From Caryophanales bacterium UBA2298 (lineage in GTDB: Bacteria; Bacillota_I; Bacilli_A; Izemoplasmatales; Hujiaoplasmataceae): 33,236 nucleotides of DNA. The notes under the pieces were generated by a model that was given only the letters and a program-made list of their open reading frames with translations, was not told the DNA's origin and ran no database searches. Positions 24,160 to 31,942 of the stretch are shown in pieces; positions within the stretch are counted from its first letter, which is position 1; each line of letters begins with the position of its first letter. The stretch is from assembly GCA_002345425.1 (NCBI GenBank), contig DDWA01000026.1:1-33236 (forward strand), in the 5' to 3' direction. Made by a program: the position numbers and the translations under genes.

Positions 24160-24197
24160 AACAAAAAAAACACACATTTAATAAGGACGTATTAAAT
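24160..24197 (-). terminator. Terminator of birA
   Basis: On the minus strand, an eight-base AT stem (ATTTAATA with TATTAAAT; 24190-24197 and 24176-24183) with a six-base loop is followed by GTGTGTTTTTTTTG. The stem lacks G-C pairs, but the T-run is long. It is placed 43 bases after the birA stop. Confidence 0.6.
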
Positions 24198-24240
24198 TTT
24201 ATTTGTTATTTTATATTAAATATATTCATTTTTACTTATA

Positions 24241-24948
24241 TTATTTAATTGAATTATATAATTCAGTAAATGATATCTTGGCAAAATGTATTTCAATATC
24301 TTCGTCATTATTGCTTAACAACAAATTACCATTTTCAAGAATGTTTTTAACTATATATTTTTTGTCATTGTAGGTAACGGTTTTTCCAATAGTATTTGAT
24401 TTTAAAATATATTCAAAATATAAACTTTGATTATATTTTAATGAGTTATATATCACGATAAATTGATTTAAGAAGTCTAATGCTTCATAACTAATTCCAT
24501 TTTCTTTTTTTACAGAGGTTGCTTTGACGTTTAAATCGTAAAAATCGATTTGGTTTAAGTTTAAACCTATTCCGATTATGATAGATTCAATGTTAGTATA
24601 TCCGCTAGTTTCAATTAGTATTCCAGCAATTTTTTTATTATTAACAAGAATATCATTAGGATACTTGATTTTAGATGTAACATTATAAATTTCTAGAAGT
24701 TTTATCAAAGCTAAAGAGACTGTGATTTGTAAAGAAAATAAATCTTCTTGTTTTGTATTCTGTTTTAAAACAAAACTAAAATACAGATTTCCCAAAGGGC
24801 TCTGCCAAGTATTATTTAATCGTCCTCTACCTTTTGATTGTTTACTAGCAGTAACTATGGTCCCGTGGCTTAGACTTTCAAGATGTTTTTTGATGTAATC
24901 ATTAGTGCTATCAATAAGATCAAAGTTAATAATTTGATTGCCAATCAT
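24241..24948 (-). CDS. birA: Biotin-[acetyl-CoA carboxylase] ligase, no DNA-binding domain
   Basis: Activates biotin with ATP and attaches it to the AccB lysine. The 235 residues begin directly in the catalytic domain: STNDYIKK, then the biotinyl-AMP loop KGRGRLNNTW (39-48), YPNDILVNNKKIAGILIE, and a C-terminal SH3-like portion. The N-terminal helix-turn-helix that makes B. subtilis and E. coli BirA a biotin repressor is absent, so this is a monofunctional ligase. AGGAG precedes the ATG, and it has its own promoter and terminator. It lies just upstream of the operon encoding its substrate. Confidence 0.95.
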   Translation of the reverse strand: MIGNQIINFDLIDSTNDYIKKHLESLSHGTIVTASKQSKGRGRLNNTWQSPLGNLYFSFVLKQNTKQEDLFSLQITVSLALIKLLEIYNVTSKIKYPNDILVNNKKIAGILIETSGYTNIESIIIGIGLNLNQIDFYDLNVKATSVKKENGISYEALDFLNQFIVIYNSLKYNQSLYFEYILKSNTIGKTVTYNDKKYIVKNILENGNLLLSNNDEDIEIHFAKISFTELYNSIK

Positions 24949-24987
24949 AATTTGAACTCCTAAGAATTTAAGTCATTTGTAAAAATC

Positions 24988-24996
24988 ATTATATCA
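24988..24996 (-). promoter_or_regulatory. Extended -10 promoter of birA
   Basis: Perfect TATAAT (minus strand) with TG one base before it, 40 bases upstream of the birA ATG. No clear -35 is seen at the usual distance, which suggests an extended -10 type. Confidence 0.55.
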
Positions 24997-25045
24997 TATA
25001 GCCATTCAATAAGTTTAACAGACTTATAAGAAAATGTATAAAAAG

Positions 25046-25095
25046 AAAAACCTATCGATGATTTACTATTACAGTAATCAAATCAATAGGTTTTT
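25046..25095 (-). terminator. Terminator of the ribosomal/alpha operon after rplQ
   Basis: A long hairpin starts with a ten-base perfect outer stem (AAAAACCTAT with ATAGGTTTTT). It continues through an imperfect inner stem to a small loop and is followed on the minus strand by TTTTTCTTTTT. It lies 11 bases after the rplQ stop and closes the S10-spc-alpha transcript. Confidence 0.88.
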
Positions 25096-25105
25096 ACAAG
25101 TTTTA

Positions 25106-25465
25106 TTATACTAATTCAATAATAGCCATTGGGCAAGCGTCACCTTGACGTGTACCAATTCTGTAAATACGTGTATATCCACCATTGCGATCTTGATATT
25201 TTGGTCCTAACTCTTTAAGAAGTTTTACCAATGCATATTGATCATCAATTTTTAGTTCTCTAACAGTTTTTTCGGCAATTCTAGCTGAATTTAAGTCACC
25301 TTTTTTAGCAAGAGTAATCAATTTTTCTACTGTTCTTCTAATTTCTTTAGCTTTAACAACAGAAGTTTCAATTTTACCATGCATAATAAGTTGTGTAGCC
25401 AAATCACGAATTAGTGCTTTACGATTAGCGCTATTACGATTAAGTTTTGTATATCCTCTACTCAT
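25106..25465 (-). CDS. rplQ: 50S ribosomal protein L17
   Basis: A large-subunit protein near the peptide exit region. The 119 residues match the short bacterial form: GYTKLNRNSANRKALIRDLATQLI at the start, RRTVEKLITLAKKG, and YTRIYRIGTRQGDACPMAIIELV at the end. AGGAGG lies upstream of the ATG. It follows rpoA by 16 bases as the last gene of the alpha operon. Confidence 0.98.
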   Translation of the reverse strand: MSRGYTKLNRNSANRKALIRDLATQLIMHGKIETSVVKAKEIRRTVEKLITLAKKGDLNSARIAEKTVRELKIDDQYALVKLLKELGPKYQDRNGGYTRIYRIGTRQGDACPMAIIELV

Positions 25466-25481
25466 GATTTCCTCCTATCGA

Positions 25482-26429
25482 TTAGTGTTTAGCTAAGCTT
25501 AAATTCATTTCTTCAAGCTTTTGCTTAACTTCCTTCAATGATTTTTTACCTAGGTTTCTGACTCTCATCATGTCTTCTTCACTCTTTTCAATCAATTCAC
25601 CTAAAGTATTGATGCCTGCTCTTTTCAAGCAGTTATATGAACGAACAGAAAGATCTAAATCTTCAATCGGTTTTTCTAAATTTCTATTGATTTCTTCAGT
25701 TTTTCTTTCTACCATGTAATCATCATCAACTTTCGCTTCTGAAAGTTCAATGATTGTTTGTAGGTGATCAATTAACATTTTTGAAGCTGTACCGATAGCG
25801 TCTTTAGGATTGATTGCTCGGTTAGTCCATACTTCTAAGATTAGTTTATCATAATCTCCAGAGTCATCTACTCTGGTTTTTTCTACATTATAGTTCGCTC
25901 TTGTGATTGGTGTATAAATACTGTCAATTGCTATATCGTTAACATCATCAGTGTACATAGCATTTTGTTTAGCACTGACATAACCATTGCCGCGTCTTGC
26001 TTTCATGTGCATTCTTAAAACGCCTTTGTTGATATGACAGATATAATAGTTAGGATTCATAATTTCTACTTCTTCATCACAAACGATATCTGATGCGAAA
26101 ACATCCCCTGGTCCTTCTACTGATAACTCCAAGCGTTTTTCGACACTAGAATCTTCATTGTCAATTGATAATATAACACCTTTTAAGTTAAGTATAATTG
26201 TAGTAACATCTTCAACGACACCTTCAATAGGTGTGAATTCATGTACTACATTTTCAATGTTGACATTGACAATTGCTGCACCAGGTAATGAAGACAATAA
26301 AACTCGTCTCAAAGAATTACCTATTGTGATACCGTATCCTCTTTCAAGAGGTGAAATAACGAATTTACCATAATTGTCTTCGATTTCTACAGTTTCTGTT
26401 TTAGGTTTTTCGAATTTCAAGTCCTTCAT
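25482..26429 (-). CDS. rpoA: DNA-directed RNA polymerase subunit alpha
   Basis: The alpha dimer nucleates RNA polymerase assembly, and its C-terminal domain contacts UP elements and activators. The 315 residues comprise the N-terminal assembly domain (about 1-230, with ERGYGITIGNSLRRVLLSSLPG), a linker, and a helix-hairpin-helix C-terminal domain (about 245-310, with IEDLDLSVRSYNCLKRAGI and VRNLGKKSLKEVK). AGGAGG lies upstream of the ATG. The position between rpsK and rplQ is canonical. Confidence 0.98.
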   Translation of the reverse strand: MKDLKFEKPKTETVEIEDNYGKFVISPLERGYGITIGNSLRRVLLSSLPGAAIVNVNIENVVHEFTPIEGVVEDVTTIILNLKGVILSIDNEDSSVEKRLELSVEGPGDVFASDIVCDEEVEIMNPNYYICHINKGVLRMHMKARRGNGYVSAKQNAMYTDDVNDIAIDSIYTPITRANYNVEKTRVDDSGDYDKLILEVWTNRAINPKDAIGTASKMLIDHLQTIIELSEAKVDDDYMVERKTEEINRNLEKPIEDLDLSVRSYNCLKRAGINTLGELIEKSEEDMMRVRNLGKKSLKEVKQKLEEMNLSLAKH

Positions 26430-26439
26430 AAATTACCTC

Positions 26440-26826
26440 CTACCCGCGTGGTCGTTTTGGCGGACGACATCCGTTATGGGGAACTGGTGTAACATCTTTG
26501 ATAGCTGTTATTTCTAGCCCTGCAACTTGTAAACTTCTAATAGCCGCTTCTCTACCTGGTCCTGGTCCTTTAACTTCAACTTCGACTCTTAAAACACCAT
26601 TGTCCATAGCTGATTTAGCAGCTGCTTCGGATGCTAAGCCTGCAGCGAATGGAGTTGATTTACGACTACCTTTGTATCCGATAGCCCCTGATGAACTCCA
26701 AGCAATTGCATTACCCTTAGGATCAGTAATTGTAATAATTGTATTGTTGAAAGTCGAATGAATATGTGCTATCCCTAACGGAACGTTCTTTTTCACACGA
26801 CGTTTAGTTCTTACATTACGTGCCAT
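26440..26826 (-). CDS. rpsK: 30S ribosomal protein S11
   Basis: A platform protein of the small subunit. The 128 residues include GIAHIHSTFNNTIITITD, WSSSGAIGYKGSRKSTPFAA, VKGPGPGREAAIRSL and the basic C-terminus NGCRPPKRPRG. Length and motifs are entirely typical. It follows rpsM by 18 bases. Confidence 0.98.
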   Translation of the reverse strand: MARNVRTKRRVKKNVPLGIAHIHSTFNNTIITITDPKGNAIAWSSSGAIGYKGSRKSTPFAAGLASEAAAKSAMDNGVLRVEVEVKGPGPGREAAIRSLQVAGLEITAIKDVTPVPHNGCRPPKRPRG

Positions 26827-26844
26827 TTAATTCAATCTCCCTTC

Positions 26845-27210
26845 TTATTTCTTCTTATTTGCTACAGTTTTTCTAGGACCCTTACGAGTTCTAGCGTTAT
26901 TACGTGTGTTTTGACCACGTACAGGTAAACCTCTACGATGTCTTAATCCACGATAACTGCCGATTTCTTGAAGACGTTTGATGTTCATTGCTCTTTCACG
27001 TCTTAAGTCACCTTCGACTGTAAACTTTTGTACTTCTTGTCTAATTTTTACTACTTCTTCGTCTGTTAAGTCTTTAACTCTTGTATCTTCCGAGATACCA
27101 CAAGCTTTTAAAATTTCTTCAGCTCTAGTTCTACCGATTCCATATACATAAGTTAAAGAGATAACAACTCTCTTTTCTCTAGGAATGTCTACTCCTGCGA
27201 TACGTGCCAT
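26845..27210 (-). CDS. rpsM: 30S ribosomal protein S13
   Basis: A head protein of the small subunit forming intersubunit bridges and touching P-site tRNA. The 121 residues include ARIAGVDIPREKR, YGIGRTRAEEIL, RRERAMNIKRLQEIGSYRGLRHRRGLPVRGQ(RT)-type segments and a Lys-rich tail. A strong AGGAGG shared with the end of rpmJ lies upstream. Confidence 0.98.
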   Translation of the reverse strand: MARIAGVDIPREKRVVISLTYVYGIGRTRAEEILKACGISEDTRVKDLTDEEVVKIRQEVQKFTVEGDLRRERAMNIKRLQEIGSYRGLRHRRGLPVRGQNTRNNARTRKGPRKTVANKKK

Positions 27211-27219
27211 AGTTACCTC

Positions 27220-27336
27220 CTATTTTCCTTGTCTCTGTTTATGTTTTGGATTTTCGCAAATGACAAGAACATTGCCATTACGTTTAATGATTTTACATTT
27301 ATCACAGATTTTTTTTACAGATGGTCTTACTTTCAT
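27220..27336 (-). CDS. rpmJ: 50S ribosomal protein L36 (zinc-binding form)
   Basis: A 38-residue basic protein of the large subunit. It begins MKVRPSVKKICDKCKIIKR and ends HKQRQGK. C11, C14, C27 and H32 form the C-C-C-H zinc site, so this is the C+ paralog. AAGGAGG is seven to eight bases before the ATG. It lies in its standard place between infA and rpsM, and its TAG stop is inside the ribosome site region of rpsM. Confidence 0.97.
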   Translation of the reverse strand: MKVRPSVKKICDKCKIIKRNGNVLVICENPKHKQRQGK

Positions 27337-27373
27337 ACCATTACCTCCTTAAAATCTTTCCTCTAATTTTATT

Positions 27374-27595
27374 TTATTTCATGCGATATGTGATTCGACC
27401 ACGTGTTAGGTCATAAGTTGACAATTCAACTTTAACTTTATCACCTGGTAAAATGCGTATGTAATTCATGCGGATTTTACCAGAAACGTGTCCGATTATA
27501 CGGTGTCCGATTTCTAGCTCAATTATAAATTGTGCGTTGGGCAAAACTTCTACTACAGTTCCTGTCATTTCAATGACATCATCTTTTTTTGCCAA
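27374..27595 (-). CDS. infA: Translation initiation factor IF-1
   Basis: Binds the 30S A site during initiation. It is a one-domain OB-fold protein. I place the start at the TTG at 27595, giving 73 residues that begin MAKKDDVIEMTG, exactly the family N-terminus. The Shine-Dalgarno AGGGAG is eight bases upstream. An in-frame GTG at 27604 would give 76 residues, but it lies within that site and adds MIY, which is not found in IF-1. The gene follows map by 13 bases. Confidence 0.95.
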   Translation of the reverse strand: MAKKDDVIEMTGTVVEVLPNAQFIIELEIGHRIIGHVSGKIRMNYIRILPGDKVKVELSTYDLTRGRITYRMK

Positions 27596-27608
27596 ATAAA
27601 TCACTCCC

Positions 27609-28358
27609 TTATTCTTTGGTCAGGATCTCATAACCGTCGTCAGTTATCAATATCGAATGCTCAAAATGAGCTGATAAAGATCTGTCTCTTGTTATAGTTG
27701 TCCAGCCGTCAGATAATACTCTGACTTCCTTGTTACCTAAATTTATCATTGGTTCAATCGCCAAAGTCATTCCTGACTTTAGAATTATTCCTCTTTTAGG
27801 CAACCCATAGTTGGGAATTTGCGGATCTTCATGTAAATTTCTCCCCAAGCCGTGTCCGACAAATTCTCTTACCACACTAAAACCTAAAGATTCAGCGTGT
27901 TTTTGGATTGCGTGGGAGATATCAGATAATCTGTTGTTAGCTTTAGCATATTCTAAACCTTTAAACAAACTTTCTTCCGTCCCGTTTAACAATCTTTTTG
28001 CATCTTCAGATATTTCCCCGCATGCATATGTCCAAGCGCTGTCACCATGATAACCTTTGTATTCAGCTCCGATATCTACAGAAACGATATCACCGTTCTT
28101 TAGTATCTTTGTCCTACTAGGAATACCATGGACAACTTCTTCGTTAACTGATATGCATGCAGATGCGGGGAAACCATTGTAATCTTTAAATGAGGGAATC
28201 GCTCCCATACTAACAATAACGCTCTCAACCAAATCATCAATCTGTTTTGTGGAGATACCTGGTTTTATCATTTCTCTAACAGTTCTATGTGCTAAAGCCA
28301 CAATTCTCCCAGCTTCTTTCATCAATTCTATTTCTCGACTTGATTTTAAAGTTACCAT
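27609..28358 (-). CDS. map: Methionine aminopeptidase, type I
   Basis: Removes the initiator Met from nascent proteins. The 249-residue pita-bread-fold enzyme has all five metal ligands: D95 (SVDIGAEY), D106 (GYHGDSAWTY), H169 (GHGLGRNLHEDP), E202 (IEPM) and E233 (HFEHS). The substrate-binding H78 is in EEVVHGIP. It overlaps the adk stop by one base, with AGGTGAG upstream. The secY-adk-map-infA order is standard for Firmicutes. Confidence 0.97.
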   Translation of the reverse strand: MVTLKSSREIELMKEAGRIVALAHRTVREMIKPGISTKQIDDLVESVIVSMGAIPSFKDYNGFPASACISVNEEVVHGIPSRTKILKNGDIVSVDIGAEYKGYHGDSAWTYACGEISEDAKRLLNGTEESLFKGLEYAKANNRLSDISHAIQKHAESLGFSVVREFVGHGLGRNLHEDPQIPNYGLPKRGIILKSGMTLAIEPMINLGNKEVRVLSDGWTTITRDRSLSAHFEHSILITDDGYEILTKE

Positions 28359-29008
28359 TAATTCTCACCTAATTCATTAATAATATCTTGAAAAACCTTG
28401 TTGGCTGTTTGCTCGCCATCAATAACCATAAGCAAGTTCTTTTCATCGTAGTAATCCAATAACGGTTTGGTTTTTTCATTGTAAATTGCTAAACGATTCA
28501 TTACAGACTCTTCCAAATCATCAGGTCTTTGAATTAATTCGCTGCCACAGTGGTCGCAAATGCCTTCCACTTTTGGCGGATGATAATCAGTATGATATGT
28601 ATGTCCACAATTCTGACAAACTCTTCTTCCTGCCATCCGACGAAGTAATACTTCGTCTTTAACATCGACATTAATGACTGCTGAAAGATTTATTTCTAAA
28701 CTCTTCAACATTTCATCTAACGCTTCAGCTTGGGTTCTTGTGCGTGGATATCCATCGAGCATAAAGCCATTAGGATAGTCCTTCTTGCATAAGATATCCC
28801 AAACGATATCATTTGTCATCTTATCCGGAACTAGATTGCCTTCATCAAGATATTTTTTTGCTTCAATGCCTATAGCAGAACCTTTTTTAATTTCATCACG
28901 ATAGATGTTACCGGTAGAAATATGTGTCAGCTGAAAGTGTTTTAACAATTTCTTTGATTGGGTACCTTTTCCAGCTCCTGGTTTACCCATAATTAATAGA
29001 TTAATCAT
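28358..29008 (-). CDS. adk: Adenylate kinase, zinc-lid form
   Basis: Interconverts ATP + AMP and 2 ADP. The 216 residues have the P-loop GKPGAGKGTQ (8-17), DGYPRT (85-90), and a long LID with four zinc ligands C131, C134, C151 and C154 in CQNC and CDHC. These are typical of Gram-positive enzymes. The ribosome site upstream is poor (no AGG within 15 bases), so translation may depend on coupling to secY, whose stop is eight bases upstream. Confidence 0.97.
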   Translation of the reverse strand: MINLLIMGKPGAGKGTQSKKLLKHFQLTHISTGNIYRDEIKKGSAIGIEAKKYLDEGNLVPDKMTNDIVWDILCKKDYPNGFMLDGYPRTRTQAEALDEMLKSLEINLSAVINVDVKDEVLLRRMAGRRVCQNCGHTYHTDYHPPKVEGICDHCGSELIQRPDDLEESVMNRLAIYNEKTKPLLDYYDEKNLLMVIDGEQTANKVFQDIINELGEN

Positions 29009-29016
29009 CTTATGAT

Positions 29017-30372
29017 TTATCTCATAAATCCAGCGTAAGCTTTTTCTTGAGTGTCTGTTTCAATTTGTTTAGCTGATTCCAAGGCAACCCCAACGATGAT
29101 TAGTAAAGATGTACCGCCGATTTGAGCATAAGTATGTCCCAAAATCATTGAAGTAATAATTGGTAATGAAGCTACTACAACTAAGTATAAAGCTCCAATA
29201 ACTGTCACTCGGAATAAAATTTTAGTAATATAACTTTCAGTTTCATATCCAGGTCTTACCCCAGGAATATAGGCATTTTGCTTGTTTAAATTTTCCGCTA
29301 TTTGTTCAGGTTTTACCAAAATAAATGAATAGAAGAATGTGAAAACGAAGATTAAAATAATATATAATGCGAAACCGATTGGTTGATTGTAAGCAAATAT
29401 TTGGTTAAGCCAGTTTGCTGCCCCAGCACCTATATTAATATAAGAGAAAATTGTGTTAGGTAATGATAATATAATTGATGCGAAGATAACTGGAATAACT
29501 GATGCAGTGTTCAACTTAATTGGAATATTGGACTCACTCTTACCTTTAAATTTAGCACTTCCTGGTCTGTTAGCGTATTGGATAGGGATTTTTCTTACAG
29601 CAACTTGCATGTAAGTAATACCTGCCAAAACAATCACAAACATTAAAATACTAACGCCGAACAATAGATAACCTGAGAAGGCTCCTTGACTAGCGAAAAC
29701 ATTTCCAGCTAATGCATTACTTGGGTCAGAGATATAGTATTGAACTAAAGATGCTATTGTTCCTGGGAAAGAAATTACGATCCCAGCAACGATTAACATT
29801 GAAGAACCATTACCAATACCTTTTAAAGTGATTTGATCTGCTAACCAAATCATAAAAGCAGTACCAGCAGTTAATACAACTGCAATATAGAAATAAATTA
29901 AGAACCAAAGATTTCCACCGTTTTGTGTTGCCCAGTCAGCAACAAATGGTTGGAATAACTGATCTTGAGAACTGTGAAAAGCAAATGTCATCGCTAAAGC
30001 TTGGATAAATGCTAATGCAATCGCTAAATATCTTGTTAATCTTGAAATCTTTTGTCTTCCTACTTCACCTTCTTCGCCCCACTCTTTTAAAGCTGGAATA
30101 ATATCCATTTGTAAAAGTTGAACGATGATTGAAGCGGTAATGTAAGGGCTAATACCTAAAGCGACAATCGAATAATTACGAAGGGCATCCCCAGATATTG
30201 AGTTAACAATTCCTAAGAAGCCGCTGTTATCAAATAAACTTGATAATGATGATGCGTCGATTAGAGGCATTGTTACATAGGTTAAAATTTTGAAAACTAG
30301 AAAAGCTAATAATGTGAAACCAATCTTTTTTAAGACTTCCTTATTTTTGAAAATCTTTTTAATAGTTTCCAT
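29017..30372 (-). CDS. secY: Preprotein translocase subunit SecY
   Basis: The central channel of the Sec translocon in the cytoplasmic membrane. The 451 residues have about ten hydrophobic helices. Typical motifs include GISPYITASIIVQLLQMDIIP (plug/TM2 region), GIGNGSSMLIVAGIV, RKIPIQYANR in the cytoplasmic loop, NTASVIPVIFASIIL, and PGVRPG. One-base overlap with rplO. It is slightly longer than most (about 430), with a serine/glycine-rich first periplasmic loop. Confidence 0.97.
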   Translation of the reverse strand: METIKKIFKNKEVLKKIGFTLLAFLVFKILTYVTMPLIDASSLSSLFDNSGFLGIVNSISGDALRNYSIVALGISPYITASIIVQLLQMDIIPALKEWGEEGEVGRQKISRLTRYLAIALAFIQALAMTFAFHSSQDQLFQPFVADWATQNGGNLWFLIYFYIAVVLTAGTAFMIWLADQITLKGIGNGSSMLIVAGIVISFPGTIASLVQYYISDPSNALAGNVFASQGAFSGYLLFGVSILMFVIVLAGITYMQVAVRKIPIQYANRPGSAKFKGKSESNIPIKLNTASVIPVIFASIILSLPNTIFSYINIGAGAANWLNQIFAYNQPIGFALYIILIFVFTFFYSFILVKPEQIAENLNKQNAYIPGVRPGYETESYITKILFRVTVIGALYLVVVASLPIITSMILGHTYAQIGGTSLLIIVGVALESAKQIETDTQEKAYAGFMR

Positions 30373-30821
30373 TATATCACCTCAACCGAGCCACCAGCAT
30401 CTTCAATTGCTTTCTTTGCAGAAGCTGAAAATTTATGTGCTTTGACAGTAAGTTTAACTTCTAATTTCCCTTTGCCTAATATTTTGACCCCACTTAATTC
30501 TTTGGAAATTACTCGGTCATTTAATAAAACTTCTGAAGTAACGATGGTTCCTGCTTCGTAACCATTTAGGTCTTCAAGGTTTACTACTGCATATTCTTTT
30601 CTAAAAGGATTTGTGAATCCTTTTTTAGGAAGGCGTTTAAATAGCGGTGTTTGTCCACCTTCGAATCCAAGTCTAACACCACCACCTGTACGTGAGTTTT
30701 GGCCTTTTTGACCGCGTCCACTAGTTTTACCAGTTCCACTGCTTGTACCACGACCAACTCTCTTTTTGTAATGAGTCGCACCCGGATTAGGTTTTAATTC
30801 ATGTAATGTCATCTCTTGCAC
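30372..30821 (-). CDS. rplO: 50S ribosomal protein L15
   Basis: A late-assembly large-subunit protein. The 149 residues begin with the basic glycine-rich extension (LKPNPGATHYKKRVGRGTSSG, GRGQKGQNSRTGGGVRLGFEGGQTPL) and end in a globular domain with VKAHKFSASAKKAIEDAGG. AGGAGG lies upstream of the ATG. It sits between rpmD and secY as usual. Confidence 0.98.
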   Translation of the reverse strand: MQEMTLHELKPNPGATHYKKRVGRGTSSGTGKTSGRGQKGQNSRTGGGVRLGFEGGQTPLFKRLPKKGFTNPFRKEYAVVNLEDLNGYEAGTIVTSEVLLNDRVISKELSGVKILGKGKLEVKLTVKAHKFSASAKKAIEDAGGSVEVI

Positions 30822-30824
30822 CTC

Positions 30825-31010
30825 CTATTTCTTAACTTCTTCGACTTTAACTAAATGACTAACTGTATTCACCATACCTTTAATCATATCAGTGTCTTCT
30901 AAAACAACTGAAGAGTTTCTTTTAGTAAGTCCTAAAGCTTTAATTGTTTTTACTTGATTAGGTTTTCTACCCATCAAACCTTTTACTAAACTAATTTTAA
31001 TTTGAGCCAT
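30825..31010 (-). CDS. rpmD: 50S ribosomal protein L30
   Basis: A small (61-residue) large-subunit protein of the short bacterial type. It has ISLVKGLMGRKPNQVKTIKALGL and a C-terminal half with MIKGMVNTVSHLVKVEEV. The start overlaps the rpsE stop by one base (TAATG). The gene is followed three bases later by rplO. Confidence 0.97.
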   Translation of the reverse strand: MAQIKISLVKGLMGRKPNQVKTIKALGLTKRNSSVVLEDTDMIKGMVNTVSHLVKVEEVKK

Positions 31011-31546
31011 TATCCTAGTACCTCCTCAGAGTTTAAACCTCTCATCTGAGCTACTGTTTCAACAGTTCTTAAAGTTTTTAATCCTTCAACTGTAGCTCTA
31101 ACGATGTTAATAGGTGAGTTTGAACCTAAAGATTTACTTAATACGTCTTCGATACCTGCTAATTCCAAAACAGCTCTCACAGGACCTCCGGCAATAACTC
31201 CTGTACCTTCAGATGCTGGGCGTAAAAATACTTTTCCAGCGCCAAATTTTCCAGTTACTGTATGAGGAATTGTTGTTCCACTCATTGGTACGATAATTAA
31301 GTTCTTCTTAGCATCTTCGATAGCTTTTTTAATTGCATCTGGAACTTCACTTGCTTTACCAGTTCCAAAACCAACTTTACCTTTTCTATCGCCGACAACT
31401 ACTAAGGCAGAAAAACTAAAACGTCTACCACCTTTAACAACTTTGGTAACACGACCAATATTTACAACTCTTTCTTCATAGAGTTTTACTTCTTTTTTAG
31501 GTGAACGAGGTTTTCTTCCTCTTTTATTACGATTATTGTCTTCCAT
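31010..31546 (-). CDS. rpsE: 30S ribosomal protein S5
   Basis: A small-subunit protein involved in decoding accuracy. The 178 residues have a basic N-terminus (NRNKRGRKPRSPKK), the double-stranded-RNA-binding segment (VNIGRVTKVVKGGRRFSFSA, VGDRKGKVGFGTGKASEVP), and the S5 C-terminal domain (GTGVIAGGPVRAVLELAGI, NSPINIVRATVEGL). AGGAGG lies upstream. The N-terminus is a little longer than the Bacillus protein. Confidence 0.98.
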   Translation of the reverse strand: MEDNNRNKRGRKPRSPKKEVKLYEERVVNIGRVTKVVKGGRRFSFSALVVVGDRKGKVGFGTGKASEVPDAIKKAIEDAKKNLIIVPMSGTTIPHTVTGKFGAGKVFLRPASEGTGVIAGGPVRAVLELAGIEDVLSKSLGSNSPINIVRATVEGLKTLRTVETVAQMRGLNSEEVLG

Positions 31547-31564
31547 ATTAGATTACCTCCTTCA

Positions 31565-31921
31565 TTAGAATTCCAGCCCTGCTTCTCTTGCAGCATCGGC
31601 TAGTGCTTTCACTCTACCGTGATATAAGTACCCACCACGATCGAAAACTACTAATTTGACATTCTTTTCAATTGCTCTTTTAGCAACTAAATCTCCAACT
31701 TTTTTTGCACCTTCGATATTAGATCCGTTAATATCTTCGATTTCTCTTGAGTTTGCTTGTGCTAATGTTATTTGATTTACGTCATCAATAATTTGTGCGT
31801 AAATTTGTTTGTTAGAACGAAAAACATTTAAACGTGGTCTTTGTGGAGTTCCTTTAATAGCGAATCTCATGCGACGATGTCTTTTTTGTCTTTGTGCGTT
31901 TTTATTTACTGAATTAAACAT
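31565..31921 (-). CDS. rplR: 50S ribosomal protein L18
   Basis: Binds 5S rRNA in the central protuberance. The 118 residues include RQKRHRRMRFAIKGTPQRPRLNVFRSNKQIYAQIIDD-type segments, AKKVGDLVAKRA and the FDRGGYLYHGRVKALADAAREAGLEF ending. It lies between rplF and rpsE in the canonical order. The ribosome site upstream of the ATG (GGTGATAAT) is moderate. Confidence 0.98.
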   Translation of the reverse strand: MFNSVNKNAQRQKRHRRMRFAIKGTPQRPRLNVFRSNKQIYAQIIDDVNQITLAQANSREIEDINGSNIEGAKKVGDLVAKRAIEKNVKLVVFDRGGYLYHGRVKALADAAREAGLEF

Positions 31922-31942
31922 ATTATCACCATAACAAGCTAA

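Noticed and set aside
24949..25105. Biotin operator or riboswitch between rplQ and birA
   Set aside because: The gap is accounted for by the rplQ terminator hairpin and the birA promoter. No BirA-type long dyad is present, and BirA here lacks a DNA-binding domain.
30584..30781. A 65-codon leftward open frame inside rplO
   Set aside because: It is fully contained in the clearly real L15 gene in a different frame, with no family resemblance.
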